Shown piece after piece: positions 63,601 to 64,000 of a DNA stretch of 64,000 nt; within the stretch, counting starts at the first letter, position 1, and each line of letters opens with the position of its first letter. The notes beneath the pieces were generated by a model, which was not told where the DNA came from, searched no databases, and saw only the letters and a list, made by a program, of their open reading frames with translations. The position numbers were made by a program, and so were the translations under genes. Source of the stretch: Halicephalobus mephisto. Lineage: Eukaryota; Nematoda; Chromadorea; Rhabditida; Panagrolaimidae. The stretch is from the NCBI GenBank assembly GCA_009193035.1, contig SWDT01000130.1:1-64000 (forward strand). Direction: 5' to 3'.

Positions 63601-63712
63601 TACTAGGATGATCGACAATAACGACTTTTGCTCCAGAAACCGTACTTCTATAGAGCGTCAGTGGGAATTTGTGTTCGACCAAAGTTGATCCAACCTTCGT
63701 AAAAGAAGCCAT
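60622..63712 (-). CDS. M16 family zinc metallopeptidase (C05D11.1-like)
   Basis: Minus-strand exons 63574-63712, 62828-63525, 60892-62783 and 60622-60847 encode 984 aa. The inverzincin motif HTLEH is at residues 58-62, in AHQDDSGLAHTLEHLVF. A distal acidic ligand is likely E133 in TEVHHINGEGQDGGVVYSE. The overall length and the EVHHINGEG...VVYSEM and ESCNLERIKAYHKKFY segments match C. elegans C05D11.1 and its fungal relatives, a poorly studied branch near insulysin and presequence protease. Two M16 halves are separated by a charged linker (IEKKKKEEDERLKKQ). Such enzymes degrade peptides inside a closed chamber. No mitochondrial presequence is evident (MASFTKVGST), suggesting a cytosolic enzyme. 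The frame is intact. Confidence 0.9.
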
Positions 63713-64000
63713 TTTGGAGAATCAAAGAGTATAACTCTAAAATTTGAACACCCAACAATTTCAAAAAGAAGAAAACGAAAACTCATTTCTCTTTCACTAG
63801 AATCAATATGTTATCTATGATAACGTTATCTTAAATGTGCCCTAAATCAACTTGATTCTAATTGAGTGAAGGAAAATATTTCCAAAAAATCCACTAAGAA
63901 TGATATAAAAGAATTAGGAGAAAAAGATGAGCAACTATTTTGATAGAAGAAAAATGAAGGAACATTTTGAAAATAACGAAGTAAATTTGAGTACAAAATT
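63713..64000. other. upstream region of the M16 peptidase gene
   Basis: AT-rich, no exon seen before the window ends. Confidence 0.4.

Overview
The window looks like nuclear DNA of a free-living rhabditid nematode, Caenorhabditis or a close relative. The evidence is AT-rich spacers, very short introns (many 42-50 bp) ending in TTTTCAG/TTTTAG, and nematode-type families: a ground-like protein, a tandem nuclear receptor pair, EGF-bearing and plain DEG/ENaC channels, a multi-Kunitz secreted protein, and an M16 protease of the C05D11.1 type. All gene models below were spliced by hand. For each intact model the exon lengths sum to a multiple of three.

Layout: 1.1-4.5 kb, a decayed EGF+DEG/ENaC gene; 4.6-7.4 kb, a long inverted repeat around a dead Tc1-like transposon; 7.9-9.7 kb, a PDZRN3/4-type PDZ protein without its RING end; 9.9-12.9 kb, a Ly6-like secreted Ser-rich repeat protein; 13.1-15.2 kb (minus), urocanase; 15.6-18.9 kb, a ground-like protein and an unrecognised secreted protein; 19.1-21.9 kb, two nuclear receptors; 22.0-23.0 kb (minus), a phytanoyl-CoA-dioxygenase-like enzyme; 23.2-30.7 kb, a tandem duplication of a DEG/ENaC gene; 31.4-32.0 kb, a short cytidylyltransferase; 32.1-34.6 kb, a divergent pair of Cys/Gly-rich secreted paralogues; 34.8-36.4 kb (minus), a peptide-type GPCR; 37.2-39.0 kb (minus), a PiT phosphate transporter; 41.6-43.3 kb, a decayed TSP1-like gene; 43.4-44.3 kb, a MOB3-like adaptor; 44.4-49.0 kb (minus), a TANC-like STAND/ankyrin/TPR scaffold; 50.9-55.2 kb, the multi-Kunitz protein; 55.4-57.8 kb, WDR48; 58.5-59.9 kb, a four-TM protein; 60.6-63.7 kb (minus), an M16 metallopeptidase.

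Nothing suggests one pathway across the window; it is a normal eukaryotic mix. The most unusual part is the DEG/ENaC duplication. One intron is about 98% identical between the copies, while the extracellular exon just before it is only about 58% identical in protein, and one copy carries a 5-bp frameshift in the first membrane segment. Also notable are the 382-bp inverted repeat arms, the divergent paralogue pair with a CxxCC / CVCCAP cysteine pattern, and three 42-bp stop-free in-frame introns. Similarity statements are from reading and from family knowledge; no database was searched.
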